Part shown: one piece after another, positions 60,288-64,000 of the stretch
Layout: each line of letters opens with the position of its first letter
How positions within the stretch are numbered: the first letter of the stretch is position 1
Origin: Phallusia mammillata
Lineage: Eukaryota; Chordata; Ascidiacea; Phlebobranchia; Ascidiidae
DNA: 64,000 bases
Direction of reading: 5' to 3'
Assembly: GCA_003260075.1 (NCBI GenBank)
Contig: QLIY01000282.1
Coordinates: 1-64,000, forward strand
Notes under the pieces: model-generated
The model's input: the letters and a program-made list of their open reading frames with translations, nothing else
Told to the model about the DNA's origin: nothing
Databases searched by the model: none
Program-made: the position numbers and the translations under genes

Positions 60288-63200
60288 CGCCAGCGTTCAG
60301 TGCTACTTTCTAACCTATAGTTCCTATAAGATGTCCTGTAAACACAGCATAGCAAAAATAAGTTTGTGTAAAATTGATTACTCATTTATGTTTAGGTTAC
60401 TATATCGAACAGAGCAGAAGTATTTAAAATATCTTTAACTAGAGGGGCCCAATCAAAAGTGATATCAATAAACATGTATCTAAAAGTGAAACGTAAAAGG
60501 CAGACCCTTTGACAAGTTATAACCGTTTCAGCAGTCTGTTGCCAATTCCCTATTGCCTAACCTGCAAACCTTTTCCAAAGCTTACCATTTCAAATAGCGC
60601 CCGAGTTTTAGATATTAGATAGAAAGAGTTGAACAGTTGAGATTTTGCTGAGAGAAGCAAAATCTGTCTCATCCTGGCTAAACCAGCGAGTCAGTCGGCA
60701 CGCGCCGTTTTGATGTGACATGGCGCGCGTACCAGGAAACATTAACAACTTCTATTGGTGTTGTATTACGCTTGGCGGCCACACAGCGATGGTCGTTTGC
60801 CTTTAACTATCGCGGTAAACTGGCTGCTATGTTGAGCGGTTTAGTGAAACCGTTGGACAGAATGTTGCACATTGAAAGTATCCCCAATATAGGATTTTTA
60901 TTCATTGCTACATGTTGACAAACAAATTATCAAATTAAGTAAAATTAGCTTTATCTTTCGCTTTAAATTGTATTTTTAAACATTGCGTCTGTTCTTGAAA
61001 GACGTTAACACCCCTAAATGACATTTCTCAGAAATTATAGTAATGGCATTTTTCTACTTTCAGATGTCCTACTTTCTGGACCCGTTTGTAACTTAACTAC
61101 TAAAAAAACACGACCCGCAGTGCAGCCAAAAATCGTATCGCATTTTTTGCAATTAATCGTCTCAATTCAAGCTGTTGTTATTTACACAGTTAAACAAAAG
61201 TAAAACTAACAACAAGACATTCTTACTGCCAAAGACTGCAACACACGTAAACTTCTGACCAACCAAAATCTAATAAGTTCTATTCAAAATCTCTGTAGTA
61301 TGCTGTGAGCAAAGCCAGATTCTTTCCTGATTTTGACACTCATTAATTTCGCGTTTGTCCATTCACATCCGGCTTAGTCACACCAGTATTGTCTTATGCA
61401 TTGAGTTTCATCACATGAGCAACGTGGCCCTGCTGTTGTTGTGCAATCCATAGTACTATCACCAAATTTTTCACTAAGACCTAATGCATTGTTCAATGAC
61501 CGGGAGCGTGATAGTCACCACAAGCGACGCATAGCCATTCATTTCACTCATTGCTTTACAAAGGGCTTCATAACTGACCGATGGTGTTTACGTTTTCGAT
61601 CCGTGGTAATGATGAAGTAGCATTTCCGCGCTATGCGCAATAATTTCAACCGCGCGAAGCTCTGAACCAGCGGAAGCGATGATGCAAAGTCCTCTGATCC
61701 GTTTACCTTGCCTCACGAGTTGCACAGGCTAGTGACGTCACTTGGGGTGGTAAACTGACAGCACTGGTGGTGGTGTGACGTGCGCACAGGACGTGGTTGT
61801 TGTTGTTTTGTGATGTCGGGGTGAAATGATTTGCCTTTGCGCATCATAAACAGCGGTGTGACACAATACTGACTCGATGATTACATAAAAAACGGCGTCA
61901 GTATATAAATACAAACACAAACACTTTTGTGGCATAAATTGGTTGAGATACAAAGCATAAATTCTGGCTTAATCAGCACATCAAAAACAAAAATATGATT
62001 TTTTCATTTCAACTCATAAGACTCTGTATAGTTCAAAACCTGCTGACTTGATCAGTTATAATTTTAGTTTAACACTTTTACCAATTCAGCAACTGCGCAA
62101 CATCACATGACATGAGGTCATGCATGTAATGTCATGGTGTACGTGACCTCCAAACATTCTCGTTCACGTGACCTTATTTCCCGTGCGTCTCTTATCTCGT
62201 CAAATCAATTTTCCTGGATCGACACCCTGTCTTACATAACAGTCTACAATGACTAATAGCTATTTTAAACACGTTACATAATGTGTATGTTTAAATTGGA
62301 ACTGCTCTTCTTGTCTGGTTTGACTTAAAAAAAATTCTGGTTAGTGTTTTCGGTTTTCAAGTTTATCAATAATGACACAACGTGTTTTTTCAACGAAGGA
62401 CAATACGCTTTAGTTTAAACTAGTGATGTACCGAATCGGCAAAATTTCGATTCGGCCGAAACCGAATATTCGGCGGTTTTGCCGAATAAATTCGGCCGAA
62501 TCAACCGAATCATTTATGACGTCACGCAAAGTCGTACGCTACGCGTTTGACATGAAAACACATGTTTATCTTCTTGACACTTATTGCAGAATGGTTGCGT
62601 TTCGTCGGCATTTTAGTTCTGTGGGTTTTAACATTGCCTCAAGCATGATTGCCAACCCGACAATGAATTGCTGATTTTTTGTCTGCAGTGGGAAAAGCGT
62701 CAATATGGTAAAAAATATAGTGATTGACGCGATTTTCGTTGGTACTAAGAAGAAAGGACACATTTAACGCTTTGAATGGGTGCTCGTAAAAGATTCGGTT
62801 TCGGCCGAATCACAACAAATTATTCGGCCGAAACCGAATCTTTGCAAAAGTGATCGATTCGGCCGAATAAATTCGGCAAACCGAATATTCGGTACATCTC
62901 TAGTTTAAACTCACTGATTGTTTAAACAATAAAAAACGTCGCTTGGAAAATAATTCAGGCGCCACACAAAGTCCTATGTAAACTACAACAACTGAATTGA
63001 ACTTTTACTAAAAAAGCGCTAAACGCTTCTCAACACTCGACAAATTTACATACAACTTACTTAAAGATACGAATTCGTCTGAACGGATTTCACCAAGTTT
63101 ATTGAAATATTCAAATCCAAATAAAAGAAAAAAAAACTCGTTGGGAAACCGTCTAAAATAAACCTAATACGTTCCACTTTACAGCCCTATAAGCGGGCTA

Positions 63201-64000
63201 GGAAACGTCATCGTTCTCCAACCCTACGTAAGCGCTAACCTGCGACTGAACAGTTCTAAACAACAAAGCATATATTACTTTGAATGCATATGTAGGCATC
63301 AGGTACATTTGTTTTCTCTAAAAAAGATCTAAAAAAATCAAATTTTGGTAAAGAAGCTCCGACAGTACTTTAGTTCTATGATTCTCTAAAATGGCCTTCT
63401 AGCTTCTTAGGTTGGTGATACCAACTTTGGGCGGGCGCATTTTTCTGCCAAGACGCAGCATCATGAGCAATAGACCCTTAGTCGCGCCTGATCTGACCAT
63501 CACTGACAAACTTCAATAAGACCCCGCTTAAACCGGAAGTTACGTCAATGGATGTGAAACTTCCTCTAATATTTGCTTCCTACAGGTCTTCTGCTTTGCA
63601 GACCGGCAACCGGCCGTGCCTCAGCACCCTTTGCAGGATGTATTAATTGCTATCAGCAAAAGCAACATACAAAGTAACAATCATTTCTCTTTTTTGCAAT
63701 GAACGTATGATTGGTGTGCAGGCTCAATTGAATCATATCGATTACATCACATTTGTTTGTGCGTTGTGTGATTAGTTGAATATCACTGCGTATTGCTTGT
63801 TGATGGCCTGCAAATCGAAGAATAGGCAATTAATTGTCCCTTTTTATTGCCTCATTAGTACAAGCAAATCGTAACCACTCCTTTGATCGATTTAGTAACT
63901 AAACAGCCATCTTGAGAAAAAGGCTGACAAAAACAAAAGTGTGAATTCGACGTAATGTATTGATTATATTTACAACCTTTTATGGAAGCAACAATTGGCG
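60288..64000. other. Right-end intergenic region
   Basis: The promoter of the thrombospondin-repeat gene should lie just right of 60287. The only further feature supported is the hAT-like MITE at 62421-62902. A cluster of gacgtca/cacgtgac-like motifs at about 61730-61800 and 62100-62175 is visible but cannot be assigned a function. No coding exon recognised. Confidence 0.5.
62421..62902. mobile_element. hAT-like MITE, 482 bp, perfect TSD gtttaaac
   Basis: The element begins tagtgatgtaccgaatcggc and ends aatattcggtacatctcta, giving terminal inverted repeats. Longer sub-terminal inverted blocks are rich in ttcggccgaa. The 8-bp sequence gtttaaac is on both sides without mismatch (62413-62420 and 62903-62910). 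There is no open frame for a transposase, so it moved in trans. Internal blocks also occur in the SLC6 intron at 3920-4210 and 5730-6035. The intact TSD and arms suggest it is one of the youngest insertions in the window. Confidence 0.92.

Noticed and set aside
1..64000. CRISPR arrays, operons, insertion sequences with transposases, viral genes
   Set aside because: Nothing of bacterial or viral character was seen. The genes have introns, and the repeated units are MITEs or assembly seams, not regularly spaced arrays.

Overview
The window is invertebrate nuclear DNA: AT-rich, with short introns (mostly 50-600 bp), GT-AG splice sites, compact multi-exon genes and many short interspersed repeats. 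Gene families (SLC6 transporter, TIGAR-type phosphatases, CDK5 activator, TMED, MARVEL proteins, PRD-class homeobox) fit a chordate or close relative. Gene compactness and 2-5% differences between apparent allelic copies suggest a highly polymorphic ascidian tunicate, Ciona-like. That species-level guess is inference and rests on no diagnostic marker.

Layout. 1-3.4 kb: repeats, one strong hairpin and a ~90-base C tract. 3.4-9.3 kb (+): SLC6 transporter lacking its N-terminal exons, with three exons present twice. 11.3-20.0 kb (+): three tandem TIGAR-like histidine-phosphatase genes with the same intron phases. 21.0-22.3 kb (-): CDK5 activator (p35/p39 type), first exon not found. 22.3-34.1 kb: no gene recognised. 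34.2-42.1 kb (-): seven-exon TPR protein. 43.8-47.4 kb (-): two adjacent four-helix MARVEL-type membrane proteins. 50.4-52.3 kb (-): p24-gamma/TMED cargo receptor. 54.0-56.7 kb (+): PRD-class homeobox gene with Ser50 and no visible paired domain. 57.4-60.3 kb (-): type I membrane protein with thrombospondin type-1 repeats. 60.3-64 kb: no gene recognised, one intact hAT-like MITE.

The genes do not form a pathway; this is an ordinary multi-gene animal locus. The most striking structure is artificial-looking: more than 20 tracts of about 8-12 G or C, most lying exactly between two slightly different direct copies of 60-2300 bp. All tracts are C before 8 kb, G from 16.4 to 44.7 kb and C again after 45.6 kb, which points to assembly seams in contigs of alternating orientation rather than biology. 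Several seams duplicate exons, so copy number here should not be taken at face value. Real mobile DNA is plentiful: at least five hAT-like MITEs with recognisable terminal repeats and 8-bp target duplications.

I did not find a convincing undescribed biological system. The items most worth following are the Ser50 homeobox gene, the two competing reading frames in the first exon of the thrombospondin-repeat gene, the TIGAR triplication with diverging catalytic motifs, and the 234-bp hairpin near the left end.
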